64,000 nucleotides of DNA from Rhizobium bangladeshense (GCF_001662075.1 NZ_LYPL01000005.1:327435-391434); one strand, 5' to 3'. Shown: positions 1-11,304, counted from the stretch's first letter. Notes: a model not told the origin generated them from the letters alone. Numbers and translations are program-made.

Positions 1-1
1 C

Positions 2-289
2 GAGCAGCGCGAACTCGTCAGCGCCGACGAGGAGGGGCTCGTCTTCGTCGTCCATCGCATGGAGATCGATTTCAAGAGCCCGGCGCGCATGGACGATGTG
101 CTGACGATCCTCACGCACACCGAGAAGGCCGGCGGCGCCAAGATGGTGCTTGACCAGCAGATCCGTTGCGGCGAGATGCTGCTGATTTCGGCCAAGGTGA
201 TCATCGCCGTCATCAATGCCAAGGGGCGGCCGCGACGGCTGCCGGAAACGCTGGCGGCGAAGTTCCTGGAAGGCAGCACGCCTCTATAG
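2..289 (+). CDS. ybgC: YbgC-type acyl-CoA thioesterase, C-terminal part
   Basis: The frame is open from the left edge of the window, so only about 95 C-terminal residues are present and the start lies outside. The visible part has the hotdog-fold strand pattern of YbgC thioesterases (VVHRMEIDFKSPARMDDVL, then a helix and strand ending near ISAKVIIAVINAKGRPRRLP). Family members hydrolyse acyl-CoA thioesters in the cytoplasm and are the classic first gene of the tol-pal cluster. tolQ follows 374 bases downstream, which fits. The catalytic Asp near the N-terminus is not visible. Confidence 0.85.
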   Translation, partial: EQRELVSADEEGLVFVVHRMEIDFKSPARMDDVLTILTHTEKAGGAKMVLDQQIRCGEMLLISAKVIIAVINAKGRPRRLPETLAAKFLEGSTPL

Positions 290-663
290 CGCCGAATCGG
301 TCGAAATTCGGCCTTGTAAAAACTTGATCTTTATGTGAAGGAATTTCCGCGCCGCGGGATGAGCGCTCTTTCGGCAGCCGGAGCTTGCTCCGGTCAAGTA
401 ATCCAGGAATAAAATCTTGCGAATACAGGCTTGCTGTCACGGTCCGGCACTAACGATCTATTAACCATAATAGTGTCTTACTGGGAAAGTCGGAGTTTGT
501 GCGGTGCACGCCTTCCTTTGACCAAATTTGACGGCAAGAAGGCGGAAGATGAGCTTGGAAGCTTGACCAGGGCTTTGGGCGGCGGCCGCCGGACACTTCT
601 TGCGAGATCACTTTGTGCCGCCCGGTCCAGCACCGGGCGTTTGGATTCGGGGATTTTGGATCA
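290..663. other. Intergenic region between ybgC and tolQ
   Basis: This 374-base gap has no supportable gene. It has AT-richer patches (for example around 460-480, TTAACCATAATAG) that could hold the tolQ promoter, but no convincing -35/-10 pair could be fixed by eye. Confidence 0.5.
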
Positions 664-1383
664 ATGGAACAAGTAGGATTGGCAGCAGCCACGACGGACG
701 TCAGCCTCTGGTCGCTTTTCATGCAGGCCGGCATCGTCGTCAAGCTCGTCATGCTCGGGCTCATCGCAGCCTCTGTGTGGACCTGGGCGATCGTCATCGA
801 CAAATACCTGGCCTATGGCCGCGCACGGCGCCAGTTCGATAAGTTCGAACAGGTGTTCTGGTCGGGCCAGTCGCTGGAAGAACTCTATCGCTCCCTGTCG
901 GAGCGCAACAATACCGGCCTGGCGTCGATCTTCGTCGCGGCCATGCGCGAGTGGAAGAAATCCTTCGAACGCGGCGCCCGCTCGCCGATCGGCCTGCAGA
1001 TGCGTATCGACCGCGCGATGGACGTGACGCTCGCTCGTGAAACAGAATATCTCGGCGCCCGTCTCGGATCGCTTGCGACCATCGGTTCTGCCGGTCCGTT
1101 CATCGGCCTGTTCGGCACCGTCGTCGGCATCATGACCTCGTTCCAGGCGATCGCCGGTTCGAAGTCGACCAATCTCGCGGTCGTTGCTCCCGGTATCGCC
1201 GAAGCGCTGCTCGCCACCGCGATCGGCCTCGTCGCCGCTATCCCGGCGGTCATCGCCTACAACAAGTTCTCCGCCGATGCCGGCAAGCTCTCGGCGCGCA
1301 TGGAAGGTTTCGCGGATGAATTCTCCGCCATACTTTCGCGCCAGATCGACGAGAAGCTGCAGCCGCGCGCTGCCGCTCAGTAA
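664..1383 (+). CDS. tolQ: TolQ, inner-membrane proton channel subunit of Tol-Pal
   Basis: The 239-residue protein has the three membrane segments of the TolQ/ExbB/MotA family at about residues 20-44, 137-160 and 177-199, with a large cytoplasmic loop between the first two. TM2-TM3 carry the typical small-residue run (GPFIGLFGTVVGIM, then PGIAEALLATAIGLVAAIP). TolQ with TolR converts proton flow into motion of TolA during cell constriction and keeps the outer membrane attached. The start at 664 is chosen because it gives the conserved N-terminus MEQVGL. An in-frame upstream ATG at 613 would add an unlikely Arg/His/Pro-rich tail. tolR begins 18 bases downstream, so this is the first gene of a tolQRAB operon. 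Confidence 0.95.
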   Translation: MEQVGLAAATTDVSLWSLFMQAGIVVKLVMLGLIAASVWTWAIVIDKYLAYGRARRQFDKFEQVFWSGQSLEELYRSLSERNNTGLASIFVAAMREWKKSFERGARSPIGLQMRIDRAMDVTLARETEYLGARLGSLATIGSAGPFIGLFGTVVGIMTSFQAIAGSKSTNLAVVAPGIAEALLATAIGLVAAIPAVIAYNKFSADAGKLSARMEGFADEFSAILSRQIDEKLQPRAAAQ

Positions 1384-1401
1384 CCAACGGAGAATACTGA
1401 C

Positions 1402-1857
1402 ATGGGTATGGCTGTTGGAGGCAATGGCGGCGGGGGCGGCGGACGCCGCCGTCGCGGCGGTCGGAACAAGGCCGTCATCTCCGAAATCAACGTGACGCCA
1501 CTCGTCGACGTCATGCTGGTGCTTCTGATCATCTTCATGGTCGCAGCACCGATGATGACCGTCGGCGTGCCGATCGACCTGCCGGAAACGCAGGCCAAGG
1601 CACTGAATTCCGAGACGCAGCCGATCACCATCTCCGTCAAGAACGACGGCGAGGTGTTCCTGCAGGAAACGCCGATCCCAGCCGCCGAGATCGCCGCCAA
1701 GCTCGAGGCGATCGCCACTACGGGGTATAACGAACGCATCTTCGTGCGCGGTGATGCAACGGCGCCCTACGGCGTCATCGCCGACGTCATGGCGCGCATC
1801 CAGGGCGCCGGCTTCAAGAATATCGGCCTGGTGACGCAGCAGAAGAAGGACCAGTAG
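1402..1857 (+). CDS. tolR: TolR, inner-membrane Tol-Pal subunit
   Basis: The 151-residue protein has one membrane segment (about 34-52) starting with the conserved TPLVDVMLVLLIIFMV. The Asp at residue 36 in it is the expected proton-path residue of TolR/ExbD. A periplasmic domain follows, containing ETQPITISVKNDGEVF. The N-terminus is unusual in being a glycine run followed by an arginine cluster (residues 7-22) ahead of the membrane segment, probably a cytoplasmic extension. A CGGAGAA ribosome site precedes the ATG. It works with TolQ and TolA. Confidence 0.95.
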   Translation: MGMAVGGNGGGGGGRRRRGGRNKAVISEINVTPLVDVMLVLLIIFMVAAPMMTVGVPIDLPETQAKALNSETQPITISVKNDGEVFLQETPIPAAEIAAKLEAIATTGYNERIFVRGDATAPYGVIADVMARIQGAGFKNIGLVTQQKKDQ

Positions 1858-1865
1858 CGTTCAAG

Positions 1866-3002
1866 ATGAAGACCAGCGTCGTCACATCTGCTGTTCTGCA
1901 CTGCCTGGTGTTGACCTGGGCGATGGTATCGCTTGGCGCGCCGGAATCCTTCAAGGTGGAGGATTTCGAGGCGATGCCGGTCGATCTCGTGCCGGTGGAA
2001 TCCATCACCCAGATGCAGCAGGGCGACAAGAAGGCTCCGAAGAAGGAGACATCGGCGCCTGTGCCGACGACGCGGCCGCCGATCGCGCAACCGGCCGAAA
2101 ACGCCGGCGATAACAATATCGACCTGAAGACGCCGCCGGTTCCGAACGCCAAGCCCAGCAATACGGAAGCTGCGGCAGCGAATTCGAGCGATAAGCCGCT
2201 GCCGAAGACCGATCCTGTCCCGAACGATGTCAAGGATATCGTCAAGGAGGAAACAGAAGTCGAGCAGCCGAAAGAAGTTGCTTCCATTCCGCCGCCTAAG
2301 CCGGTCGAGGTGACGCCGCCGAAGCCCGAAGAAAAGCCGCCGGAAGAACAGGCCAAGCCTGAGGAGCCGCCAAAGCCGGATGCAGAGGCGTTGCCGGACA
2401 AGGTGCCGACGCCAGTCGTCAAGCCGCAGGTAAAGCCGCCGGAACCGCAGAAGCCAGCCGAAAAACCGCCGGAAAAGGCCCAGGAGCAGCCGAAGACCGC
2501 TGACAAGCCGACCGAGAAGAAGAAGGCGGACCAGAAGCAGGAAACGGCGAAATCGGCTTCATCGATGAAAAGCGATTTCAATGCGGACGAAATTTCAGCC
2601 TTGCTGAACAAGACCGATCCTTCCGCCGGCGGCGCCAAGCGCTCGACGCAGGAGGCATCGCTGGGCGCCAAGAAGAGCAATGGTGGTTCCAAGCTGTCGA
2701 TGAGCGAGATGGATGCGTTGAAGAGCGCCATCGCCGGGAACTGGACGGTCATCCCCGGCATGGAAGGCATGGGCGACGTTCGCATCAAGGTCCACATGAA
2801 TCTCGACCAGGACGGCAATATTGTCGGCGAGCCGGAGGTCGAGGCAGTCGGTGGTGATAACGAGTCGACGCGCCGGGCACTCGCCGGCGGCGCTTATCGC
2901 GCCATCATGAAATCGGCACCTTTCTCCTCCCTTCCAAAAGACAAATACGATGCCTGGAGCGAAGTCGTCGTCAATTTCGACCCGAGCGATCTGGGAATTT
3001 AA
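1866..3002 (+). CDS. tolA: TolA, energy-transducing periplasm-spanning protein
   Basis: The layout is the TolA/TonB one: an N-terminal membrane anchor (about residues 7-24), a long Pro/Lys/Glu-rich spacer (about 40-240, many KPPE and PPKP units), and a C-terminal globular domain (about 265-378) with the TonB/TolA signature region GNWTVIPGMEGMGDVRIKV. The protein links the TolQR motor to TolB/Pal at the outer membrane. It starts eight bases after the tolR stop, and its own stop TAA at 3000-3002 is followed within bases by tolB. The low-complexity spacer is poorly conserved in sequence across species, so identification rests on layout and context. Confidence 0.93.
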   Translation: MKTSVVTSAVLHCLVLTWAMVSLGAPESFKVEDFEAMPVDLVPVESITQMQQGDKKAPKKETSAPVPTTRPPIAQPAENAGDNNIDLKTPPVPNAKPSNTEAAAANSSDKPLPKTDPVPNDVKDIVKEETEVEQPKEVASIPPPKPVEVTPPKPEEKPPEEQAKPEEPPKPDAEALPDKVPTPVVKPQVKPPEPQKPAEKPPEKAQEQPKTADKPTEKKKADQKQETAKSASSMKSDFNADEISALLNKTDPSAGGAKRSTQEASLGAKKSNGGSKLSMSEMDALKSAIAGNWTVIPGMEGMGDVRIKVHMNLDQDGNIVGEPEVEAVGGDNESTRRALAGGAYRAIMKSAPFSSLPKDKYDAWSEVVVNFDPSDLGI

Positions 3003-3023
3003 ATGCTGAAAGGCTTTTACTCC

Positions 3024-4334
3024 ATGAACAAGTGTTCCTTTTTCCGCGCGATTGCGGTCGCTGCCGGTCTCATGACCATTGCTGCGTTCGCGACACCGGC
3101 GAATGCGCTGGTCGAGATCAACATCAACAAGGGTAACGTCCAGCCATTGCCGATTGCTGTGACGGATTTCCTTCAGGGCAACATGGGCGCGCAGGTCTCG
3201 CAGGTGATCGCCGCCGACCTGCAGCGTTCCGGTCTGTTTGCGCCGATCAACAAGACAGCCTTCATCGAGAAGATTTCTAATCCGGACGCTTCGCCGCGGT
3301 TCGAGGACTGGAAGGTCATCAATGCCCAGGCGCTGGTAACTGGTCGTGTCACACAGGAAGCGGACGGCCGCCTGCGCGCCGAGTTCCGCCTCTGGGATAC
3401 ATTTGCCGGCCAGCAGATGACCGGTCAGCAGTTCTATACCCAGCCGGAGAACTGGCGCCGTGTTGCCCACATCATCGCCGATGCGATCTACAAGCAGATC
3501 ACCGGTGAAGAGGGTTATTTCGACACCCGCGTCGTCTTCGTCTCCGAATCCGGCACGAAGCAGCAGCGCAAGCGGCAGCTGGCGATCATGGACCAAGACG
3601 GCTTCAACGTGCGCATGCTGACCGACGGCAGCGATCTCGTGCTGACGCCGCGCTTCTCGCCGAACCGGCAGGAAGTCACCTACATGTCCTTCGCCAATCA
3701 ACAGCCGCGCGTCTATCTGCTGCAGCTGGAAACCGGGCAGCGCGAGGTCGTCGGTAATTTCCCCGGCATGACTTTCTCGCCGCGCTTTTCGCCTGATGGC
3801 CAGAAAGTGATCATGAGCCTGCAACAGGAAGGCAATTCCAACATCTATACGATGGACCTGCGCTCGCGCACGACGACGCGGTTGACCTCGACGGCGGCGA
3901 TCGACACTTCGCCCTCCTATTCGCCCGATGGTGCGCGCGTCAGCTTCGAGAGCGACCGTGGCGGCAAGCCGCAGATCTATGTGATGAATGCCGATGGTTC
4001 CGGCCAGACCCGCATTTCCTTCGGTGACGGCTCCTATTCGACCCCGGTGTGGTCGCCGCGCGGCGATCTCATCGCCTTCACCAAGCAGGCCGGCGGCAAG
4101 TTCTCGATTGGCGTGATGAAGCCGGACGGTTCGGGCGAGCGCATCCTGACCACCGGCTTCCACAATGAGGGTCCGACCTGGGCGCCGAACGGCCGCGTGC
4201 TGATGTTCTTCCGCCAGGCGGCGGGCTCCGGCGGTCCGCAGCTCTATTCGATCGACCTGACCGGCTACAACGAACAACTCGTCAAGACGCCGACCTACGG
4301 TTCCGACCCGGCCTGGTCGCCGCTTCTGGAGTAG
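3024..4334 (+). CDS. tolB: TolB, periplasmic beta-propeller of Tol-Pal
   Basis: The protein has an N-terminal signal peptide ([19 protein letters not shown]..., probable cleavage after ANA), then the TolB N-terminal domain (to about residue 170) and a six-bladed propeller with repeated SPRFSPDG / TSPSYSPDG / TPVWSPRG units. TolB binds Pal and is released by TolA. The ATG at 3024 (436 residues) is preferred because AAAGG at 3009-3013 sits ten bases upstream and the result is a clean signal peptide. An in-frame ATG at 3003, directly after the tolA stop, would add seven residues. Confidence 0.95.
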   Translation: MNKCSFFRAIAVAAGLMTIAAFATPANALVEININKGNVQPLPIAVTDFLQGNMGAQVSQVIAADLQRSGLFAPINKTAFIEKISNPDASPRFEDWKVINAQALVTGRVTQEADGRLRAEFRLWDTFAGQQMTGQQFYTQPENWRRVAHIIADAIYKQITGEEGYFDTRVVFVSESGTKQQRKRQLAIMDQDGFNVRMLTDGSDLVLTPRFSPNRQEVTYMSFANQQPRVYLLQLETGQREVVGNFPGMTFSPRFSPDGQKVIMSLQQEGNSNIYTMDLRSRTTTRLTSTAAIDTSPSYSPDGARVSFESDRGGKPQIYVMNADGSGQTRISFGDGSYSTPVWSPRGDLIAFTKQAGGKFSIGVMKPDGSGERILTTGFHNEGPTWAPNGRVLMFFRQAAGSGGPQLYSIDLTGYNEQLVKTPTYGSDPAWSPLLE

Positions 4335-4484
4335 CAAGCGCGGCAATGCCTTCTTGTCGCCCCAGAATCATGGAAACGGGCGACTACGGGACAAATCAGT
4401 AAATTGTTAACCATAATCTTTGAGGGGCGGTTAACCGAGTGCGGTTACTGTCCGGAAACCCTGAAATCGCAAGGAGACCCGGCC

Positions 4485-5018
4485 ATGAGCCGAATTCACA
4501 CCCCGGCAATGAGCCGCATGCAGAATTTCGCCCGAAACCCCGTCATGATCGCGCTTCTGGCCGGTCTCGCGCTTGCAAGCTGCGCAAAGAAGCCGCCGAA
4601 CAGCGCTGGTGAGCTCGGCCTCGGCGCCGGCGCGGGTGGTGCCGCAACGCCGGGTTCGGCCCAGGACTTCACGGTCAATGTCGGCGACCGCATCTTCTTC
4701 GATACCGACTCCTCGTCGATCCGTGCCGATGCCTCGCAGACGCTCGACCGTCAGGCGCAGTGGCTCGCCCGTTATCCGAACTACCAGATCACTGTCGAAG
4801 GTCATGCCGACGAACGCGGCACGCGCGAATACAACCTCGCGCTCGGCGCCCGCCGTGCCGCTGCCGCCAAGGATTACCTCGCTTCGCGCGGTGTTCCGGC
4901 GCAGCGCATGAAGACGATCTCCTACGGCAAGGAACGTCCGGTCGCCGTCTGCGACGATATTTCCTGCTGGTCGCAGAACCGCCGCGCGGTCACCGTGCTC
5001 GGCGGCGCCGGCATGTAA
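4485..5018 (+). CDS. pal: Pal, peptidoglycan-associated outer-membrane lipoprotein
   Basis: The 177-residue lipoprotein has a lipobox LASC with the acylated Cys at residue 33. A Gly/Ala linker and an OmpA-like peptidoglycan-binding domain follow (about 60-175), including VEGHADERGTREYN with the Asp and Arg that contact diaminopimelate. The start at 4485 is fixed by AAGGAG at 4471-4476. A longer frame back to 4404 is open but would put the signal sequence in the wrong place. Another ATG at residue 9 is possible. tolB ends 150 bases upstream, and a strong terminator at 5042-5076 ends this transcript. Confidence 0.95.
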   Translation: MSRIHTPAMSRMQNFARNPVMIALLAGLALASCAKKPPNSAGELGLGAGAGGAATPGSAQDFTVNVGDRIFFDTDSSSIRADASQTLDRQAQWLARYPNYQITVEGHADERGTREYNLALGARRAAAAKDYLASRGVPAQRMKTISYGKERPVAVCDDISCWSQNRRAVTVLGGAGM

Positions 5019-5041
5019 TTTGCCGACATAATTCGTTTTCT

Positions 5042-5076
5042 AAAGGCGGTCCCATCAGGGGCCGCCTTTTCTTTTT
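5042..5076 (+). terminator. Rho-independent terminator after pal
   Basis: AAAGGCGGTCCC and GGGGCCGCCTTT pair around the loop ATCA, followed by TCTTTTT. It lies 23 bases after the pal stop. Confidence 0.9.
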
Positions 5077-5177
5077 GACCACACTTTGGCCAGACTCCGT
5101 TGCTTTTTGACAGCAATTGGAAAAATCTCCTGTTCGTGCCTCAAGGCGCGAAGAATCACTGGGACAGGACGATACAT

Positions 5178-6167
5178 ATGAAGAAACTTGTCGTGGCAGG
5201 CATGCTGTGCCTCGCGGCTGTGACCGGGAGTGAGCGGGTGGCCTATTCGGCCTCGTTCTTCGGGCTGCATCTCGGCGGCCGATCCGCGGAGAACCAAGCG
5301 GCAGCGCCCGTTGTCAAGGTGCAGAGCGGCGACGCCGAGATTCGCGTGCAGCAGCTCGAAGAGCAGCTGCGGCAGCTGAACGGCCGGATCGAGGAGATGA
5401 GCTTCCAGCTGCTGCAGATGCAGGAGACGATCCGCAAGCAGCAGGAAGATAATGAATTCCGCTTCCAGCAGCTCGAAAAGACCGGTGCCGGCAGCGGTGG
5501 CGCCAAGGCTCCTGTCAAGAAGAGCGAGACTGATGCCGCTCCGGCAGCGTCCGGCGGGGACGATGTGGCCAGGGTGATCCAAGCACCGCAGGGAGCCGAA
5601 ACGGCTCCCTCCACCGATGTGCCCGATAATACCGGCCTCGGCCAGCCGCCGAAGCAGCTTGGCTCGATCGACTTCGATCAGAACGGCAACCCGATCGGCG
5701 GAACCGTCGACGAAAATGCCACCATCGGGTCCGGTCCGATTCCCGATGCCAGTGGCCGCACACCGCAGCAGACGGCATCGCTCGGCAGTGAGGCGGATCA
5801 ATACAAGGCGGCGTACGGCCACGTTCTTTCCGGCGATTACGGCACGGCAGAGCAGGAATTCAACCAGTACATTGCCCGTTACCCGAGCAGCGCGCGGGCG
5901 GCCGATGCCAATTTCTGGCTCGGCGAAGCGCTCTATTCGCAGGGTAAATATAACGAGGCTGCCAAGACTTTCCTCAACGCGCATCAGAAATACGGCAGCT
6001 CGGAAAAGGCGCCGGAAATGCTGCTGAAACTCGGCATGTCGCTTGCTGCCCTCGATAATAAGGAGACGGCCTGCGCGACGTTGCGCGAAGTCTCGAAGCG
6101 CTATCCGAAGGCGTCACGCGCCGTCATAAGCAAGGTTGCGAGCGAACAGAAACGCCTCGCCTGCTAA
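5178..6167 (+). CDS. cpoB: CpoB/YbgF, Tol-Pal associated TPR periplasmic protein
   Basis: The 329-residue protein has a signal peptide (MKKLVVAGMLCLAAVTG...), a Gln/Glu-rich coiled coil (about 50-105) as in the YbgF trimerisation region, a low-complexity linker, and a C-terminal tetratricopeptide domain from about residue 210 (YKAAYGHVLSGDYGTAEQEF, ADANFWLGEALYSQGKYNEA). In enterics CpoB couples Tol to septal peptidoglycan synthesis. The start at 5178 is chosen because it begins the signal peptide and follows a GGGACAGGA purine stretch. The frame is open to 5100 without a good ribosome site. It closes the tol-pal block; tilS begins 11 bases later. Confidence 0.92.
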   Translation: MKKLVVAGMLCLAAVTGSERVAYSASFFGLHLGGRSAENQAAAPVVKVQSGDAEIRVQQLEEQLRQLNGRIEEMSFQLLQMQETIRKQQEDNEFRFQQLEKTGAGSGGAKAPVKKSETDAAPAASGGDDVARVIQAPQGAETAPSTDVPDNTGLGQPPKQLGSIDFDQNGNPIGGTVDENATIGSGPIPDASGRTPQQTASLGSEADQYKAAYGHVLSGDYGTAEQEFNQYIARYPSSARAADANFWLGEALYSQGKYNEAAKTFLNAHQKYGSSEKAPEMLLKLGMSLAALDNKETACATLREVSKRYPKASRAVISKVASEQKRLAC

Positions 6168-6178
6168 GGTCTTCCGGA

Positions 6179-7681
6179 ATGTCTCCGGAAGCCGCATCGC
6201 CTCGACAGGCAATCCTCCAGTTTCTCGAATCGCTTCAAAGTCCTGCGCGCATTCTCGTCGCGATCTCGGGCGGCAGCGATTCCACCGGCCTGCTTCTCCT
6301 TCTCGACGACGCCGTCAAGGCCGCGCCTCATCTCAAGTTTTCACTCTGTGCTGCCACCGTCGATCACGGGCTGCGGGCCGGCTCCGCGGACGAAGCGCAA
6401 CAGGTAGCCGCGCTCTGTGCATCGCTCGGCATTCCCCACATCATCGCAGCCTGGCAGGGCGAAAAGCCGAAAACCGGCATCATGGCCGCGGCCCGCGAGG
6501 CGCGCTACGACCTCTTGGCGGAATCGGCGGAAAGGCTCGGCGCCAATCTCATCGTCACCGGCCATACGGTCGATGATCAGCGCGAAACATTGCAGATGCG
6601 CGGCAGGCGAACGGAACAGCTTTCATCAGGTATCGCCGATGCGGTGCTCTTCGACCGGCGGTTCTGGATCTTGCGGCCGCTTCTCTTTTCCAGCCGGGGA
6701 GATATCCGCGCTTTGCTCAAAGATCAGGGTGTTTCGTGGATCGACGACCCCAGCAATGAGGATGTGAATTACGAGCGCGTGCGGGTGCGCCGGCAGTTAT
6801 CTGCGGATCCTGTGATGGAGACGGATATTCGCGCGGCCTGGGAAACACGGCTGGCGTTGTCTGTGCGCGCCGCCGAATGGCTGGATCGCCATTTCAGACT
6901 TCATGGCGGCCTGCTTGGGCATGTGGCGCCGGATGGGTTGCGGCAGGATCGCGCCGTTCTGGACTATGCGCTCGGCCGCCTGACGGCCGTCTTCGGCGGA
7001 CAGCCATTCGTGCCGGGGAGGGTGCAGATGGAGCGCCTTCTCTCATTTGTCACTGGCGGGGAACCGGGGCGGATGACTGTCGGTCGAGTGGTGTTCGATT
7101 GCAGGCGTGATGGGCTTTATCTCTCGCGGGAGAACCGGGGGATCGTACCGATGATTTTGCAGCCGGGAGAGGCGGGGGTGTGGGATGGACGGTTTTATGC
7201 GAGCAACGGGTTGGTCGCTCCGATCAAAGTCGAAGCGGCTGCTACACGCTCCCCCTCATTCCTGTGGCCTCAGGGCTTTGCCCGAGTGATGTCACAGGAA
7301 GCCAATGCGCCCAAGTCCTTGGGCGCGGAAGACTTTCTTCCGCTGTATACGGAGTCATTCACCGCGCGGACGCGCGGTGGCTGGATTCCTGTGACATCAC
7401 TCGGGCAAAGCCCTGAGGCCACAGGAATGAGGGAGAATATGAGGCACCTGCCCAAGTCCGCATGGAAACGCGCCGTCGCATCGGCGCCCGTGCTATCGTC
7501 ACATGAGCCCCCCTTACCTCCGGAATCTGTCGCAGCAATTCATCTGGTGCCCTATTTCGCACCCTTCGACCGCTTTTTGACACGATTTGATTTCATCTTT
7601 GCCGACAGGCTTTCGGCGGTTTTCGCGATGGCGCCCTATGCGGGACTGCCTTTTAGAAGTATTGACGGAAAAACCATCTGA
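6179..7681 (+). CDS. tilS: TilS, tRNA-Ile lysidine synthetase, carrying an internal repeat-encoded segment
   Basis: TilS converts C34 of the CAT-anticodon tRNA-Ile to lysidine using ATP, and is normally essential. The PP-loop SGGSDS is at residues 30-35 and is followed by ATVDHGLR and the AAREARYDLL region typical of the family. At 500 residues it is longer than usual. Residues 359 to about 419 are encoded by a 181-base palindromic element (7253-7433) whose left arm reads PSFLWPQGFARVMSQE. The frame stays open through it and resumes with a normal C-terminal region (HLVPYFAPFDRFLTRFDFIFADRLS...). Either the insertion is tolerated in the linker to the C-terminal domain, or the gene is impaired. 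It starts 11 bases after cpoB. Confidence 0.9.
   Translation: MSPEAASPRQAILQFLESLQSPARILVAISGGSDSTGLLLLLDDAVKAAPHLKFSLCAATVDHGLRAGSADEAQQVAALCASLGIPHIIAAWQGEKPKTGIMAAAREARYDLLAESAERLGANLIVTGHTVDDQRETLQMRGRRTEQLSSGIADAVLFDRRFWILRPLLFSSRGDIRALLKDQGVSWIDDPSNEDVNYERVRVRRQLSADPVMETDIRAAWETRLALSVRAAEWLDRHFRLHGGLLGHVAPDGLRQDRAVLDYALGRLTAVFGGQPFVPGRVQMERLLSFVTGGEPGRMTVGRVVFDCRRDGLYLSRENRGIVPMILQPGEAGVWDGRFYASNGLVAPIKVEAAATRSPSFLWPQGFARVMSQEANAPKSLGAEDFLPLYTESFTARTRGGWIPVTSLGQSPEATGMRENMRHLPKSAWKRAVASAPVLSSHEPPLPPESVAAIHLVPYFAPFDRFLTRFDFIFADRLSAVFAMAPYAGLPFRSIDGKTI
7253..7433. repeat. Palindromic element inserted in the tilS coding sequence
   Basis: The outer arms 7253-7300 and 7386-7433 are perfect 48-base inverted repeats. 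The 85-base interior holds nested hairpins: GCGCCCAAG/CTTGGGCGC (7307-7326, loop TC), GGAAG/CTTCC (about 7327-7340) and ACCGCGCG/CGCGCGGT (7361-7378, loop GA). The arm begins CCCTCATTCCTGTGG, which I recall as typical of dispersed rhizobial intergenic palindromes. That family match is from memory and should be checked. Confidence 0.9.
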
Positions 7682-7694
7682 CCTGGGGGATTGC

Positions 7695-7729
7695 CTTGGC
7701 AACAGCACGGCGCAACCCTATGTTAGAAT
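7695..7729 (+). promoter_or_regulatory. Candidate promoter of ftsH, possibly RpoH-type
   Basis: TTGGCA (7696-7701) is followed after 17 bases by TATGTT (7719-7724), a plausible housekeeping promoter. The same stretch reads CTTGGCAAC, then 12 bases, then CCCTATGT (7716-7723), close to the heat-shock sigma pattern CTTGAAA / CCCCATNT. ftsH is heat-induced in many bacteria. The two readings cannot be separated by eye. Confidence 0.45.
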
Positions 7730-7777
7730 GAATAAGACGGTCGCCATGAGGCGGCTGTTCCAGTGCTGGGGAGTTCA

Positions 7778-9709
<1,932 letters not shown>

Positions 9710-9730
9710 GCCGCCAGCGCCATCTTGAAC

Positions 9731-9767
9731 AAGGCCGGATTTCCCAAGCGGGAGATCCGGCCTTTTC
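9731..9767 (+). terminator. Rho-independent terminator after ftsH
   Basis: AAGGCCGGAT and ATCCGGCCTT pair around an inner CCC/GGG stem, followed by TTTTCTATT. It lies 21 bases past the ftsH stop. Confidence 0.9.
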
Positions 9768-9951
9768 TATTGGTAACGGGATATAATCATTTTTCTTGCT
9801 AATTTACGTGCCGATCGCCGCATTTTGTGGCATTCCGCTGAATTGAGGCAAGCATGAATCACGCTCCTGGATCGACGACATTCCATTGAAGCCGGATTCG
9901 CTTGGAACGGTGCGCTGCCTTGAATGGCGCGCGGAAAGTGCAGGAGTGTAG

Positions 9952-11304
9952 ATGAAAAGACGCTATTTCGGGACCGACGGCATTCGCGGCCAATCCAATG
10001 TCTTCCCGATGACACCGGATCTCGCCATGCGGGTCGGCATCGCCGCCGGCACGATCTTCCGCCGCGGCAACCATCGCCATCGCGTCGTCATCGGCAAGGA
10101 CACGCGCCTTTCCGGCTATATGCTCGAAAACGCCATGGTCGCAGGCTTCACCGCCGCCGGCCTCGATGCCTTCATTCTCGGCCCGATCCCGACGCCTGCC
10201 GTCGCCATGCTGACCCGTTCGCTGCGCTGCGATATCGGCGTGATGATCTCAGCTTCGCACAATCCTTACGAGGATAACGGCATCAAGCTGTTTGGCCCCG
10301 ACGGCTATAAGCTGTCCGACGACATCGAGGCCGAGATCGAGGATTTGCTCGAAAAGGATCTGAGCACCCAGCTCGCCAAGTCCGATGACATCGGCCGCGC
10401 CAAGCGCGTCGACGGCGTACATGACCGCTATATCGAACACGCCAAGCGCACGCTGCCGCGCGACGTGACCCTGCAGGGCCTGCGGATCGCCATCGACTGC
10501 GCCAACGGCGCCGCCTATAAGGTGGCGCCTGCCGTGCTCTGGGAGCTCGGCGCCGACGTCGTCACCATCGGCAACGAGCCGAACGGCACCAATATCAATC
10601 TCAATTGCGGCTCCACCAGCCCGGTCGCGCTGCAGAAGAAGGTCGACGAGGTGCGTGCTGATATCGGCATCGCGCTCGATGGCGATGCCGATCGCGTCAT
10701 TATCATCGATGAGAATGGTTCGATCGTCGACGGCGATCAGCTGATGGCCGTCATTGCCGAGAGCTGGGCCGAGAGCCAGCAACTGCGTGGCAATGGCATC
10801 GTCGCCACTGTCATGTCCAACCTCGGCCTCGAGCGTTTTCTCGACGAGCGCGGCATGGCGCTCGCCCGCACCAAGGTCGGCGACCGTTATGTTGTCGAGC
10901 ATATGCGCCAGCACAATTACAATGTCGGCGGCGAGCAGTCGGGCCATATCGTGCTGTCGGATTACGGCACGACGGGCGACGGCCTGGTTGCCGCTCTGCA
11001 GATCCTTGCCGCCGTCAAACGCACCGGCAGGACCGTCAGCGAGGTCTGCCGCCGCTTCGAGCCGGTGCCGCAGCTGCTGCGCAATGTCCGCATCAGCGGC
11101 GGCAAGCCGCTGGAGGATATTCAGGTGCAGAAGGCGATCGCCGATGCCGAAGCCGAGCTTGCTAAGACCGGCCGGCTGGTCATCCGCCCCTCCGGCACCG
11201 AGCCGCTGATCCGCGTCATGGCCGAGGGCGACGATCGCGCCCAGATCGAGCGCATCGTCAACGAGTTGATCGGCACGATTTCAAACGTCCGTACCGCTGC
11301 CTGA
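9952..11304 (+). CDS. glmM: GlmM, phosphoglucosamine mutase
   Basis: The enzyme interconverts glucosamine-6-phosphate and glucosamine-1-phosphate for UDP-GlcNAc (peptidoglycan and LPS). The 450 residues match the family length. The phosphoserine loop ISASHNP has its active Ser at residue 102, the Mg site DGDADR is at 243-248, and the sugar loop GGEQSGH and phosphate loop [12 protein letters not shown] are near the C-terminus. CAGGAG lies nine bases before the ATG. The ftsH terminator precedes it, so it probably has its own promoter in 9768-9940. The ftsH-glmM pairing is common in Rhizobiales and other proteobacteria. Confidence 0.96.
   Translation: MKRRYFGTDGIRGQSNVFPMTPDLAMRVGIAAGTIFRRGNHRHRVVIGKDTRLSGYMLENAMVAGFTAAGLDAFILGPIPTPAVAMLTRSLRCDIGVMISASHNPYEDNGIKLFGPDGYKLSDDIEAEIEDLLEKDLSTQLAKSDDIGRAKRVDGVHDRYIEHAKRTLPRDVTLQGLRIAIDCANGAAYKVAPAVLWELGADVVTIGNEPNGTNINLNCGSTSPVALQKKVDEVRADIGIALDGDADRVIIIDENGSIVDGDQLMAVIAESWAESQQLRGNGIVATVMSNLGLERFLDERGMALARTKVGDRYVVEHMRQHNYNVGGEQSGHIVLSDYGTTGDGLVAALQILAAVKRTGRTVSEVCRRFEPVPQLLRNVRISGGKPLEDIQVQKAIADAEAELAKTGRLVIRPSGTEPLIRVMAEGDDRAQIERIVNELIGTISNVRTAA

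Noticed and set aside
2595..4346. A long open frame on the minus strand opposite tolA and tolB
   Set aside because: It mirrors the codon bias of tolB; its residues are Arg/His/Leu-rich low-complexity and match no family, whereas the plus-strand genes are clear.
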